In this document: positions 22,053 to 34,159 of the stretch, one piece after another
Layout: each line of letters starts with the position of its first letter
Numbering within the stretch: position 1 is the stretch's first letter
Assembly (NCBI RefSeq): GCF_039555335.1
Contig: NC_092636.1
Location: forward strand, 3,811,371-3,875,370
Source of the DNA: Amphiura filiformis
Taxonomy: Eukaryota; Echinodermata; Ophiuroidea; Amphilepidida; Amphiuridae
Length of the DNA stretch: 64,000 nt
Direction: 5' to 3'
Position numbers and translations under genes: made by a program
The notes under the pieces: generated by a model
What the model was told of the DNA's origin: nothing
The model's database searches: none
What the model saw: only the letters and a program-made list of their open reading frames with translations

Positions 22053-24780
22053 TGTTCCCACATTACGGTCTCGTGGGTGCTCTCTTTCTTTTTATCTCTC
22101 CGCCCATCTCTCTCTTTCCGTTTTTTCTCCCGGGGTTTGGTCCTCTCTTTCCTCTCTCTTTCTTTCTTTCTATCGATCTACCATATTACTATTCTGTCAA
22201 GACTATAAACAGTGTTTTCGATCGGGGTGGGGGTGGTCAACGGTCCGAGAGATATGAATTCATTGTGAATGATTAATGAAACATGCAAAATAGAGCAGTA
22301 ACCCAAAATCAACTAGTCCTACATGCATTATTAGCATCAAATGTGTGTGGGAAAACTCCTTGATCAAAATTATTATTTATTCAATTTGTCATAGCAAAAA
22401 CATTTGTCAGATGTTTTGTTTACTTGATATCTATAGCCTCTGTTTAACTATATTTGGGGCAGTTATTATAGTAGGGGGGCCCTATGTTATTGATGTTTTT
22501 GGCGTCTTTGAAAACCATCTGCTTTCATTTTCAAGCCTTTTATTAATATATATCAACCATTTTAAAACTGCTGAAATAAGAATCCAATTGTATAAAATAC
22601 AATCAAGTAAAATATGGAGATGAAATAAAATATTTCAGTTCATAAATGATATGAAATTAAAATATTTATATAGGCCCTACATAAATTCCAATAAATCAAT
22701 TGAAAACCTAAGATCACTCCCTCATTCTATCCGGTAGCTTGGAGGCGGGCATAAGGCGATGCCCCCCCCGAGATGCACCATGAAGATCATTATTGGCGAC
22801 CAGTGGCATAGCCAGGGGTCAAGGCTTCCCCCCCTTGTAAAAAGTCCCCCCCCGATGCTGGCCGCCCTGCTATTTAAGATTTTAGGCAATATATTTTTAC
22901 TTTTAGCCCATTTTGACCATTTTTATCCAAATTTTTCCCCTTGAAAGTTGCCCCCCCTACCCCTACCCCCACCCTCTTTGCCCACCCTCTAAAAAAGTGC
23001 TGTCCAGTCCTTGATGTTTCTATCCATAACTTAGCTTGTCAACCCTTCTTCCGTGTTCCATCTGTTCCCACTTGGATATAATAGTATTTGAAAGGCTGTA
23101 TTCTTCTATCTCATGCCCAAACCACTAGCATTGTCTCTGCTTCACAATAGTCAGGATCCATTTTTGCCTCTATGAGTTCGCGAATCGCTCAAAATATAGT
23201 AAAATAAATTAAAACAAAACAAAGCAAAGCAAAAATTTAATTAAATAAAAGTTTAAAAAAATGCTCCGTTACCATGACAACCATAACGTAATAAAACATG
23301 TTTTTTCAAAACCAGACATGATATGGCATATAAAACATAATCAACTGATATTGGTTTTTTTTAATAATTGCTGTTCAAACTGACTCCAAACATCCTCAAA
23401 TCACCCCTTATACTTTGATTAGCTCATAATCGGCGGGCCTTATAACATCGCGGATTAATATCAGAATATTCTATTTTGAGAATTTTCTTGTGACATCTTG
23501 CCAGAAGCATCACGAATTATTAATTCAAGTCCTATACTTTATCTACTTTCTTTAACACACAAAATATAGACCAGACAGGTCAACTAATAGCACTCTTAAC
23601 GTGGGTCTACTTTTTGGCGTAGTGGTAAAAGCAATTTCCCGCCTATTTATGACAACAGCAAATGTTGTTTTTCCTATCCCTGGATTTGATCACATAATGA
23701 ACCACATTGTAATCAAAATTTTATTTCTTTTTACTTTACTTTTTCATAGAAAGAAACTTACTACATTTCTTAATCATTATTTTCTTTCTGTCTTTCTTTC
23801 TTTCCTGTCATCAGTTGTTCACCCCTTATGGTCAATGACATAACGTGTAATCAAATATAGATTTACGAAGGGTTCGGGTCTCCTATTCTATTTCAATCTG
23901 TCAGCCTCAAACATAAATTTGAAGTAAATCATGAAAAAGATGTAGATTATTTATTTTCATTAATATGTCTTCTATTCAATTGTAAGCCAGTATTTGTTCA
24001 GTATATACAGAGGAGTATACCCTTTGGAGATTATCTATGCATCTTGGATTGGGGTATGACGAACGTACTGTTCACATAGAAGAAACACGCCGTTCATAAG
24101 TCCTTTTTGACTTTTCGCTAATGCCTAAACGCTGATCCTGTTGTTAATCCCCATGTCGTTCTTCATGTTTCTTTTTAAAAGCTATACAGCGTTCGTCCAA
24201 ATTCACTATTTTGGAGTTTGATTGTTGTTGGTGAATTTTTTTCAACAACAGACACGCACAAATTCACGTTAGCAGCGTGCACTGTAGGTCCGATTTCTTT
24301 GAAACGCTCATGCATTTTTACGTTTTAAATACATTGTATGAATACGTTCATTTTGTTGGCACACCCCTGGCAGCAGGACCTTACACAGATCTGTGTACTT
24401 ATTCCGACAACCAATTTGGAGAAACTAATTGGATTTTTAGATTTCAAAATAGTGGCTTAATAGTGTTCAGCTATTTTAAAAATGACATAATAAAACGAAC
24501 AGGTTGTTGTTGTTGCTTTGGTATTGCCGATAAAGCTACGTGATGCCAAACCTGTTGGTCTTATTATAGGTTGCATATATGTAACAAGCCCTGGGTAACA
24601 AGTTTCTTCTTGAAAGTTGAAACCTGTACAATTTCAAATCAACTTCCGCCTGAACCAATGAACCAGGACATTGACGTAAGGGACGATATGAGAGGGGGAA
24701 AGAAAGGGGAGAGAGTGAGAGAGAAAGAAAGGGACAGATCAGTCACGGTGTCCTATATTGTTCAACATGTAGCCTGTTGC
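22053..24780. other. No gene recognised; possible hAT-type end near 22802
   Basis: CAGTGGCATAGCCAGGGG at 22802 resembles hAT-family termini and is followed by C-rich runs to about 22990, but no matching right end was found. A CTTT-rich patch lies near 22150-22170 and a purine-rich stretch near 24688-24738. Confidence 0.4.
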
Positions 24781-24862
24781 GCCGAAATCACGGGATTTCA
24801 GCAATAACCCTGCCGGGATTTCGGCAGAAATTTGTTGCCGAAATTCCGGGACTTCAGCAGTT
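24781..24862. repeat. Clustered inverted motifs of CCGAAATCACGGGA type
   Basis: GCCGAAATCACGGGATTTCA, GGGATTTCGGCA and GCCGAAATTCCGGGACTTCA follow each other in alternating orientation. The same motif forms the sharp hairpin at 25000-25038, with telomere-like repeats between. Possibly the ends of one short element. Confidence 0.5.
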
Positions 24863-24882
24863 TCGAAAGCACAGAATTGCCA

Positions 24883-24980
24883 CCCTAACCTATTATACCC
24901 TAACTCTAACTTACCCTATATCACTAACCCTAACATTTAAACTTTACCCTAACCCTATCTAAGCCCTCACTCTAACTCAA
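24883..24980 (+). repeat. Degenerate telomere-like CCCTAA repeats
   Basis: CACCCTAACC, TAACTCTAAC, CACTAACCCTAAC and ACCCTAACCC are recognisable as interrupted TAACCC-type hexamers. Too diverged to be an active telomere end. Confidence 0.6.
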
Positions 24981-24999
24981 GCTCTACAGAAGAGCTCTA

Positions 25000-25038
25000 T
25001 GCCGAAATCACGGGATTAGGCATCCCGTGATTTCGGCA
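25000..25038. repeat. Perfect 17-bp hairpin
   Basis: TGCCGAAATCACGGGAT and its exact reverse complement are separated by the 5-nt loop TAGGC. Confidence 0.85.
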
Positions 25039-26387
25039 CTACCCTGTTGAATCAAAGGATTGAGTCCGGGGATTGAGTACTTGTCGCTCAAGAGAATAAA
25101 AAAAGAAAGGAGTGGTTTCAGAGTCACTCATTTGTTCCAAGGGGATGATGGCGATAAAGTAAACCGCAAATCGCTGATACAAGTATGATAAGGTGACTAT
25201 TTAAGACCCAATTCGTAGTTTTTATCGATGTCGATTGTCGAATATTTTGATACACCAAGTATTCGTTGTTCAATCTGTTTTCAGTCATTTTATCTTATAT
25301 AACGAATATTTGTTGACGTAAAATCTATGTTCTACGTCAAATACAGTTGATTTAACCTCCTCCCCTGACTCCACCGTACTGGCCGCTAGACAGGTGGTAT
25401 CATCGTCGATCGTTTTGTAACTGTTAGCAGCAAGAAAAAAAAGAATTATTGAAATATTTTGAATAACGAATGGTTGCTTTTAATTTAAGATGAAATTGAG
25501 GGACATAATAAATTGAAAAGAGGCTGAGAATTAAAGCCCATGATATCAACGTTTGGAAAAGCCTTCTTCAGCATTATTATAGGTAGTAACCCACTTTTCG
25601 TCTTTTCACAAATGCCCTATAGGCAGATAGGGGTGGCTTGGTTGGAGGTAGCCTATAGGCGTTGCTCGCACCGCCTGGTCCAGGGGATGCATGTTATAGC
25701 TTTATTTTTGTGGTTTGATTTGAGTCGAGTTAATTCAACTTCTTAACCCGATCTAACTGTCCATCCAAAACAAGTGCAAAGAGGGTTATACACACACTCA
25801 AACACGAAGTGCTGGTCAATTGCGGGTCGTATAATTTGCTATAGAATCGCTAAAATCAGTGAAACTTAACCTGCGGGCATCGGTGAAATATGGGGACCTA
25901 CTACTCGGGCGTGAATGCATGCGTGAATAAATAGGCTATAACTAAAAAGCTGTAATTTCGTTATGAATTTCCGGACGATATCATTTACTTATTTCATATA
26001 ATGAGATAATAAAAATTATTTGAAATAGGATTTGCATTTCCCTCTTTCTTACATATTTCGCTTGCAGCTGCTATTTGCAACGATACGTCAAAAAGTTGTC
26101 CTCTTGATGCATGATATGTTTTTCTTTAATCTTGTCAAAATCAGAAATGACCAGTTACAACAGAACGAGAGAATGACGCTATTTTGATTTTATGCTGCTT
26201 ATTTTTTACTAACGAATTTGTTATTACGATTGATATCTAAGATATTGATACTTTTAAGTTAAAACAAGTAACTTAAGTAAGTTTGGTGCGCTCTTTTACG
26301 AGAGAAGAGACGTAATTTTGCCAAAGGATCTTTTTATTGAACAACATTTTGTATGCCATTATGAACCACCATAATGAGCCGCAATAT
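25039..26387. other. No gene recognised
   Basis: Spacer between the two telomere-like blocks; nothing supportable seen. Confidence 0.55.
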
Positions 26388-26950
26388 TATGGTTAGGGTT
26401 AGTGTTTAGTGTTAGGATTAGCGGTATGGTTAGGGTTAGGAATAGGATTAGGGTTAGGGATAGGGATATGTTTAGCGTATTGCAGTCCATTATGGTTGCA
26501 TAAAATAAACACACACCCGGGCAGATATTTCTTTCTGCAACTATAATGGGCCACTGCAACCATAATAGGACACTGCAACCATAATGGGCCACAATATACA
26601 ACCTTTAGGGTTAAGGTTTAGGGTTGGGGTTAGGCTTAGGCTTGGATTAGGATTAGGGATTAGGGTAAGGGTTGGGGTTGGGGATAGGATTAGTGATAGG
26701 GTTAGGTTTAGTGATAGGGTTAGGTTTTAGCGTATTTTAGCAACCATTATGGTTGCATAAAATAAACACGCTGCCCGGACGTTTAATTTCTTCCTGCAAC
26801 CATAAGGGGCCGCAATACCATCAACCTTTGGATTCGGGTTAGGGGTACGTTATGGTTAGGGTTAGGGTTAAGGTTAGCGTATTGCAGCCCATTATGGTTG
26901 CAGAAAATAAATGCGCCTCCTGGACAGGGGCATATTGTGGTCAATTGCTT
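26388..26950 (+). repeat. Degenerate telomere-like TTAGGG blocks alternating with a repeated spacer
   Basis: Three blocks of interrupted GGTTAGGG-type hexamers (about 26390-26470, 26604-26735 and 26827-26875) alternate with copies of a segment containing CCATTATGGTTGCA, AAAATAAA and CCCGG, then CTGCAACCATAA. The spacer includes the palindrome-like AACCATTATGGTTG. It is opposite in orientation to the block at 24883-24980. Confidence 0.6.
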
Positions 26951-29394
26951 TGTACCTGATGTGAGCATTAATTTCTCAGACTACAACATGGTTTAAAACA
27001 AAAATCTGATGTTGGGCATATTTGGGGGATTATTAACCAAACAATGCAATTTTTAAACTAAAAATTACATTTTAATCAAAAAGTCATGTTTTTTGTCTTA
27101 TTGGTGAATAATTCAGAGAATAAGCCAGATACCAAAAATATTAAACGGCGCACCGCGGCGTTCTAAAATGTTTTTGAGCTATTTTCCAAAATGATTCCTT
27201 GACTCTTTTGTCTCCAAATATGTATATTTATGTATGTCATACCTGAATAATTAAGAAGTTATGACACTTTTAATTGATGTATTTCTGAGCCGTGACAGTC
27301 CTTTTAATTCTTTAACAGGCATATATAATATAATTTCAATATTTGAGGTACTTTACAGACATAAAGTTCACGTTGTCTTTTAAGTACCCCAAATATTAAA
27401 ATGCTCGTGCTTGTTTCATTATATTTGATTCAAGTACAAATCAGCGACTTTAAGCGATTCACGAATCACGATTTGTACGATTTAAATCTCAATGAATTGT
27501 AACTGAAATCCATCAAATTTGCAATTTAAATCTCGCTTTTAGATAACTCCTATTGAAAACGGACTTGAGCGAATTGTCGTAAGTGCCAAACCAGTCCTAT
27601 ATGTAAGTGGTTTAAGTGGCTGTGGTTCTATTAAAGGTCCACGATCCCAGCTGTAAAGTCCTATCAGCATAATAGACAACAAATGAACCAGTCATACTTT
27701 GTCCGCAATACGTTTGTGTAAAAAAAAAAATGGATTTCTACCCATTTTTGGTAAACTTATTAGTAATTCTAAAAAAAAGAACAAAAAAAGGAGTAATTGT
27801 AATAATTTGACCCACGTTTTGGAATACACAGAGGGGTCATTAATAGAATAATCCACCCTCCTGGCACGCGACTATAATATTAATTCCAAATCAGAGGATT
27901 TGTGGCACATCAGTTTACATGATATAAGTCGTATGGTGAAGTTGAAATCGTTGATGTAATCATTTGTGATGTTAAAAGAATGAGGTGTAACCGACGGGTT
28001 AGCGAAACAAAGAAAACGGTAAAGTGGTTTATAAAAGTTTACAAAGACAAACGTAGCATTAAATCTATCCTGGAAGATTATCAAGAGCAAAGCGGTCAAA
28101 TATTTGAAAGTAAAGTGAAAAACTAAGTTGATTTATCCCACTTATTTATTGTTAATAAAAAAAAGAAAGAAATGATTGATACTTTTCTGCACAAATAGTG
28201 CCATAGTTTGACATTTGTAACACATAAAACAGCTCTCGGACATAACATTGCTGTAGGCTTTCTATATGGTAGGTCTGGTCCGGATTAGAAATTGCACAAA
28301 ATGCAAGTCTTTTATCAATCATAACTATAGGGCATGTTCATCATTTGAAAAATGGTAGTTTTTATTGCATTTGATATCAAAGTGTTAAACAATTGACTTG
28401 TTTTGTTTTAAACGTTTTCTTGCAGGCATGTATGTAATCGTGTTTCTGTTTGCACGCGTGGTGTGTCGAAATCAATCTCTCACACGCGCCATTTTGTAAA
28501 ACTTCACATTTCAAAGCAAATTTTTAATGGAATTATTTTGAGGATAATCTTGCTTATTTTTATAAATACGCTTATACATAATAGTTTACAAGTTTACATA
28601 TTTACCGGTGGTAGTGGCGTGGAAAATTGTCACATTGCGATCTATAACGATGTATGTCAGTCTTCCTATTAGCAACTGCAGAACCAGCAACAGCAACAGC
28701 AGTTAAAGTAACAACAAATAGCATTTACAATATCATCTGAGACTAAAATATCAAAATAACGTAGAAATTAATAAATTATCTTCGTCTTATGCAGATAACA
28801 TAAAAATCACAGAAAACAGTTCCATGCACCCTACGTTTTGGCTCATCAATTTAACGCATTGAGTAATTAAACCTACTATTCTCTTTCAATCTTTGAAAGA
28901 TTTGTATATATTTTAGTCAGTTGATCTTTTATCACTTAAAGTGTGGTTTCGTGGGTTTCAGATCATTAATTTCTTTATTACTTTGTTAAAGTTGTGTGCG
29001 CGCGTGCGATAAACACCTTAATGGTTTAATGAATATGTTTACTTTAAAAGGATTTCCTGTGCTTTAAAAATTGGTTTCTTAATTACAACAATATCATCTA
29101 TTGTTTTCTATTGTCTGAAGCCAATTTGATCTAATAGTCAAAAGTGGTTAAACCCCCAGACATCAATATTGATTTTTAAGACAAAAGATTTAATGGATTG
29201 CCGTTGAACTTATCAAATAAAGGAAAATATAAATGAATGTCCAAATATTTTCTTTCTTATCTGTAGAACCATAATAATTATGATTATACATTTGTTGAAA
29301 ATCGTCAATAATTAGACAATTTAGCAGTAATCAGAAATATGCATCGTTAAGCAAGCTACAAGGACACAAAAATTATTAATATATATCATCGGCA
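26951..29394. other. No gene recognised
   Basis: AT-rich, with a few A-runs (27720-27790) and a CAG/CAA-rich scrap near 28677-28720. Only short incidental frames. Confidence 0.6.
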
Positions 29395-31230
29395 ATTAGC
29401 TACTTCATCAATACGAATATCAAGGAGGCGATCCTACTTCATCAACACCAATATCAGTAGTAGATAGCTACTTCATCAACACCAGTATCAGTAGTAGACA
29501 GCTACTTCGTCAACACCAATATCAGTAGTAGCCAGCTAATTCATCAACACCAGTATCAGTAGTAGACGGCTACTTCGTTAACACCAATATCAGTAGTAGA
29601 TAGCCACTTCGTCAACACCAATATCAGTAGTAGACAGCTACTTCATCAACACCAGTATCAGTAGTAGATAGCTACTTCATCAAAACCAATATCAGTAGTA
29701 GACAGCTACTTCATCAATACCAGTATCAGTAGTAGACAGCTACTTCATCGATACCAGTATCAGTAGTAGACAGCTACTTCATCAATACCAATATCAGTAG
29801 TAGACAGCTACTTCATCAATACCAGTATCAGTAGTAGATAGCTACTTCATCAATTCCAATATCAACATTATAGCTACTTCATCAAGACTATATAATATAA
29901 TACCAATATCAATATCTGCATTACTCTCTAAATTCCAAAGAGTGAAAAAGTCAATCCTCCTCAGAGTGACTCTTCGGGTCAATCGAAAAGATTGACATTT
30001 CAATCTACCAAGAGTGAAAATCACATATTTTCCTCCATACGAGTAAAATTTTCACTCTACAAAGAGTGAAATTTCAATCTTTTTAGAGTGAATTTTCAAT
30101 TTCAGTGTGTTTAAATTTAATAAACATAAATAAACTTCAATCGAGAGAGACTGTGCTGAGGGAACACTCTGTGAAAAGATTGAAAATTCACTCTAAAAAG
30201 ATTGAAATGTCACTCTTTGCAAAGTGAAAATTTTACTCGTATGGAGGAAAATATGTGATTTTCACTCTTGGTAGATTGAAATGTCAATCTTTTCGATTGA
30301 CCCGAAGAGTCACTCCGAGGAGGATTGACTTTTTCACTCTTTAGAATTTAGAGAGTAGATGGCTACTTCATTAAGTAGTATAGACAGCTACTTCGTCAGT
30401 ACCAGTATTAGCATTAGATAGCTCCTTCATCAACACCAATATCTATAGTAGACAGCTACTTCGTCGGTCAATATCAATATCAGCATTAGATAGCTACTTC
30501 ATCAACACTAATATCAGTAGTAGACAGCTACTTCGTCAATACCAGTATCAGTAGTAGATAGCTACTTCATCAACACTAATATCAGTAGTAGACAGGTACT
30601 TCGCCAATGCCAATAACAGCATTAGATTCCTACTTCATCAACACTAATATCAGTAGTAGACAGCTACTTCGTCAATACTAATACCAGCTTTAGATAATAG
30701 ATATAGCTATATACTTCATCAACATGAGTAATACATGCACCAACATTAGCATTAGAAAGTTGATTCACAATGCCAATAACTGTATTACGCCATCCCCAAT
30801 ATCAGCAGCAGTAAATAACTACTTCATCAATAGCAATATCAGCAGTAAATAACAACTTCAGCAATTCCAATATCAGCAGCATAGATAACTACTTCATCAA
30901 TACCAATATCAGCAGTAAATAACTACTTCAACAATACCAATATCAGCAGTAGATAACAACTTCAGCAATTCCAATATCAGCAGCATAGATAACTACTTCA
31001 TCAATACCAATATCAGCAGTAAATAACTTCTTCAACAATACCAATATCAGCAGTAGATAACTACTTTACCAACACCAATATCAACAGTAAATAACTACTT
31101 CATCAATGCCAACATCAGCAGTAAATAACTACTTCAACAATACCAATATCAGCAGTAGATAACTACTTCATCAATACCAATATCAGCAGTAAATAACTAC
31201 TTCATCAATACCAGCATCAACAACAGCAAA
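29395..31230 (+). repeat. 34-bp minisatellite relative, first part
   Basis: Units of 34 bp with TATCAGTAGTAGACAGCTAC or TATCAGCAGTAAATAACTAC followed by TTCATCAATACCA. Variants shift along the array: AGTAGTAGACAG to about 30700, then AGCAGTAAATAA. An insertion at 29924-30355 interrupts it. Compared with the 33-bp family, one half of the unit (CTACTTCATC) is inverted. Confidence 0.9.
29924..30355. mobile_element. TA-flanked long-inverted-repeat MITE inside the 34-bp array
   Basis: The ends CTCTCTAAATTCCAAAGAG and its near-complement GAATTTAGAGAG are flanked by TA (29922-29923 and 30356-30357). The arms run inward for about 180 bp with repeated AGAGTGAAA / TTTCACTCT motifs around a short centre. 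432 bp, non-coding; the target duplication suggests a Tc1/mariner-type mover. Confidence 0.8.
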
Positions 31231-31370
31231 CTTTTTTTATCTTCAATAACGCCACATATACCAACATCAACTTAATACATCTTTCCGATTTTCAAATTTA
31301 ATATTTTCAGCTTTTAATTTGTATTTACCCCTCACGGAATTTTTTTTAAAAACACAGGGGGTTTAACGTT
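31228..31370 (+). repeat. Flank copy 1 of a segmental tandem duplication
   Basis: A ~140-bp non-minisatellite segment (TTCAATAACGCCACATATAC.., CAGGGGGTTTAACGTTCA) that recurs in the same orientation at 32150-32293 after the next stretch of array. Confidence 0.85.
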
Positions 31371-32153
31371 CAAATAACTACTTCATCAATAGCAATATCA
31401 GCAGTAAATAACTACTTCAGCAATTCCAATATCAGCAGTAGATAACTACTTCATCAATACCAATATCAGCAGTAAATAACTACTTCAACAATACCAATAT
31501 CAGCAGTAGATAACTACTTTACCAACACCAATATCAACAGTAAATAACTACTTTATCAATACCAATATCAGCAGTAAATAACTACTTCATCAATTCCAAT
31601 ATCAGCAGTGGATAACTACTTCATCAATACCAATATCAACAGTAAATAACTACTTTATCAATACCAATATCAGCAGTAAATAACTACTTCATCAATTCCA
31701 ATATCAGCAGTGGATAACTACTTCATCAATACCAATCAGCAGTAAATAACTACTTCAACAATACCAATATCAGCAGTAGATAACTACTTTATCAATACCA
31801 ATATCAACAGTATATAACTACTTCATCAATGCCAATATCAGCAGTAAATCACTACTTCATCAATACCAATATCAGCAGTAGATAACTACTTTATCAATAC
31901 CAATATCAACAGTAAATAACTACTTCATCAATGCCAATATCAGCAGTAAATCACTACTTCATCAATACCAATATCAGCAGTAAATAACTGCTTCAACAAT
32001 ACCAATATCAGCAGTAGATAACTACTTCATCAATACCAATATCAGCAGTAAATAACTACTTCATCAATACCAATATCAGCAGTAAATAACTTCATCAATA
32101 CCAATATCAGCAGTAAATAACTACTTCATCAATACCAGTATCAACAACAGGAA
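31371..32153 (+). repeat. 34-bp minisatellite relative, second part
   Basis: The same 34-bp units (TATCAGCAGTAAATAACTAC) resume directly after flank copy 1. The opening units (CTTCATCAATAGC, then CAGCAATTCC) match those near 30806, so array plus flank was duplicated as a block. Confidence 0.9.
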
Positions 32154-32293
32154 ATTTCTTCATCTTCAATAACGCCACATATACCAACATCAACTTAATG
32201 CATCTTTCCGATTTTAAAATTGAATATTTTCAGCTTTTAATTTGTGTTTACTCCTCATAGAACTAAAAAACCACAGGGGGTTTAACGTTCATG
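32150..32293 (+). repeat. Flank copy 2 of a segmental tandem duplication
   Basis: Matches 31228-31370 with scattered differences (for example TTAATGCATC for TTAATACATC) and ends at the same CAGGGGGTTTAACGTTCA. Unique DNA follows. Confidence 0.85.
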
Positions 32294-32438
32294 GGCGTGA
32301 CGTGTAGCGTGCAATGGTAATTACAGTAATCAAAGATTTATAATGTCAACATCTATTGCGGTTTTGACATTTCAGTTAAAGTGTTTATATTTTCAATCGA
32401 TGTCTTAAACGAGTGAATGCGGCATAAAAATTATAATA

Positions 32439-32595
32439 GAGAGCTTGCGAAATAGCGTTACTTTAACTTTAACTTTAACGTCTAGAGGATTATAGGATTA
32501 TGTATTCAAAACCACCTTGGTTTTGAATACATAATCCTCTATAATCCTCTAGACGTTAAAGTTAAAGTTAAAGTAACGCCATTTCGCAAGCTCTC
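32439..32595. mobile_element. Near-perfect palindromic MITE flanked by TA
   Basis: 157 bp that fold almost completely: GAGAGCTTGCG at the left and CGCAAGCTCTC at the right, a tandem ACTTTA motif in each arm, and a 7-8 nt centre near CCACCTTGG. TA lies outside both ends (32437-32438, 32596-32597). The high arm identity implies a young insertion. Confidence 0.8.
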
Positions 32596-32597
32596 TA

Positions 32598-33870
32598 ATG
32601 TTTGTTTCTAACTTCCAATAAAATTGTTTGGATTAAAATTTGTAACTCTTGTTTGTAAAACAAAATCAGAGAATAAAACAGGCTCCATCTAAAAAATGTT
32701 TTTCACCTTTTTCTTCCCTACCATAAGATATGAATTTAAACTGGATATTAATATTTCATGCGAAAGCTATCTCAAGAACCACTGGACCAATAGGCTTGTT
32801 TGTACACATTTTAATGCATTTTTCATACAAATTCCAAATATGGTCATGGAAATTTACAATTCTGAGATTGTGTTAATTAATTTCTAGAGCAAATTTGGAA
32901 CTTGCATATCACCCCTTGTTAATTCACTGAGTACATTCTACACTGGCTTATGTAAAGGGTAGCAATCAGGAAGAGAATGAAACAGTCGAAATGGTTTCAA
33001 CCGTTTCACATCTCCGACGCAAACAAAAGAATTATTAATATTTTATGATTTCATAAAATTACTATAATAATCTGGGGACATAATCTGTATCAAGATGTTA
33101 TAACAGCATTATTTTGAAAGAACATTTCAATGATCTTTAAAGATTTTAGTTGATTTTCTTTACATCTCATAAGATTAATTTTTAAAAAATAAAGGAAAAA
33201 TCTGTTCTAATTTTTACCCCGCGGTAAACGTAATGATGAAACCGGATCTCCCCGTGTCTTATAGGCTGTCTTTTAATGATCAGTAATAGGTCCGTTTCAT
33301 ACTCGTATTCTTAAATTTATGAATACACCAAAGGTTATGACCGGAGCACCATGCTTTTATAAACTTTGCAATGGTGATATCTCTACCACTGTGTGTTAAT
33401 ATTTGCCCTTTCACATGCCCACATCGGTGCTTAAACTTTACCACCCCACACCATATAAACAAAACAACATTGTAATTTCATCTGAATACACAGTTTCCAT
33501 GTAGCTTTGGGGTAAAATCCATAATGGGGCCGGACTGGTGACCACCGAACGCCCCGATGACACACGCGCCTACCCATGGTCAATGGGGTTAACTTACGAA
33601 ATAGCTTCCGGATAGGGTACCCCTGATCTTTGTTGTGTATGTAATCACTGGCGGTAGCTACTCGATGTCAGTGCGCTGTTTGGACTATTGTACTCATCAA
33701 GGCCAAAATCAGACTACTAAACAAGTTTGTGATTTTTTTTTAAACTTTACATCGAAATACAATTTGAATACCAACATGACTTGATTGACTCAGTTTTTCT
33801 TGTAGGCTTCCAAATAAATACATAGAGTATTCCATTGCATGCGTTGATTGATGGACCAAGGAAGAAAATA
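32598..33870. other. No gene recognised
   Basis: AT-rich spacer between two palindromic elements. Confidence 0.6.
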
Positions 33871-34159
33871 ATGGGCTATTCCATTTAAAATCCACACTAC
33901 CCATGTGGAAGATTTAGGAAATTATGTTCCACAGGGGGAGTATGAATTTCAAATGGAATTAGCACTACATTAGGCAGTTCCATTTGAATTTCATACACCT
34001 CTAATAAAGATTCAACCTGAATCTTACACAGAGGGAGGGTGAGTTTCAATGGAGCTTCCCCTAATGTGTTCATTCCATTTGAAATACATACTCCCCCCTA
34101 TGGAACATATTTTCAAAATCTTTCACAGGGTAGTGTGGATTTTAAATGGAATGGCCCAA
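33871..34159. mobile_element. MITE with ATTCCATTTAAAATCCACAC ends
   Basis: TGGGCTATTCCATTT at the left answers AAATGGAATGGCCCA at the right, and the arms continue through CACACTAC/GTAGTGTG and repeated TTCCATTTGAAAT motifs. TA adjoins both ends. About 289 bp. A fragment of the same family lies at 10125-10174. Confidence 0.75.

Noticed and set aside
22802-22990. hAT element
   Set aside because: Only a possible left end (CAGTGGCATAGCCAGGGG) is visible; no right end or octamer duplication was found.
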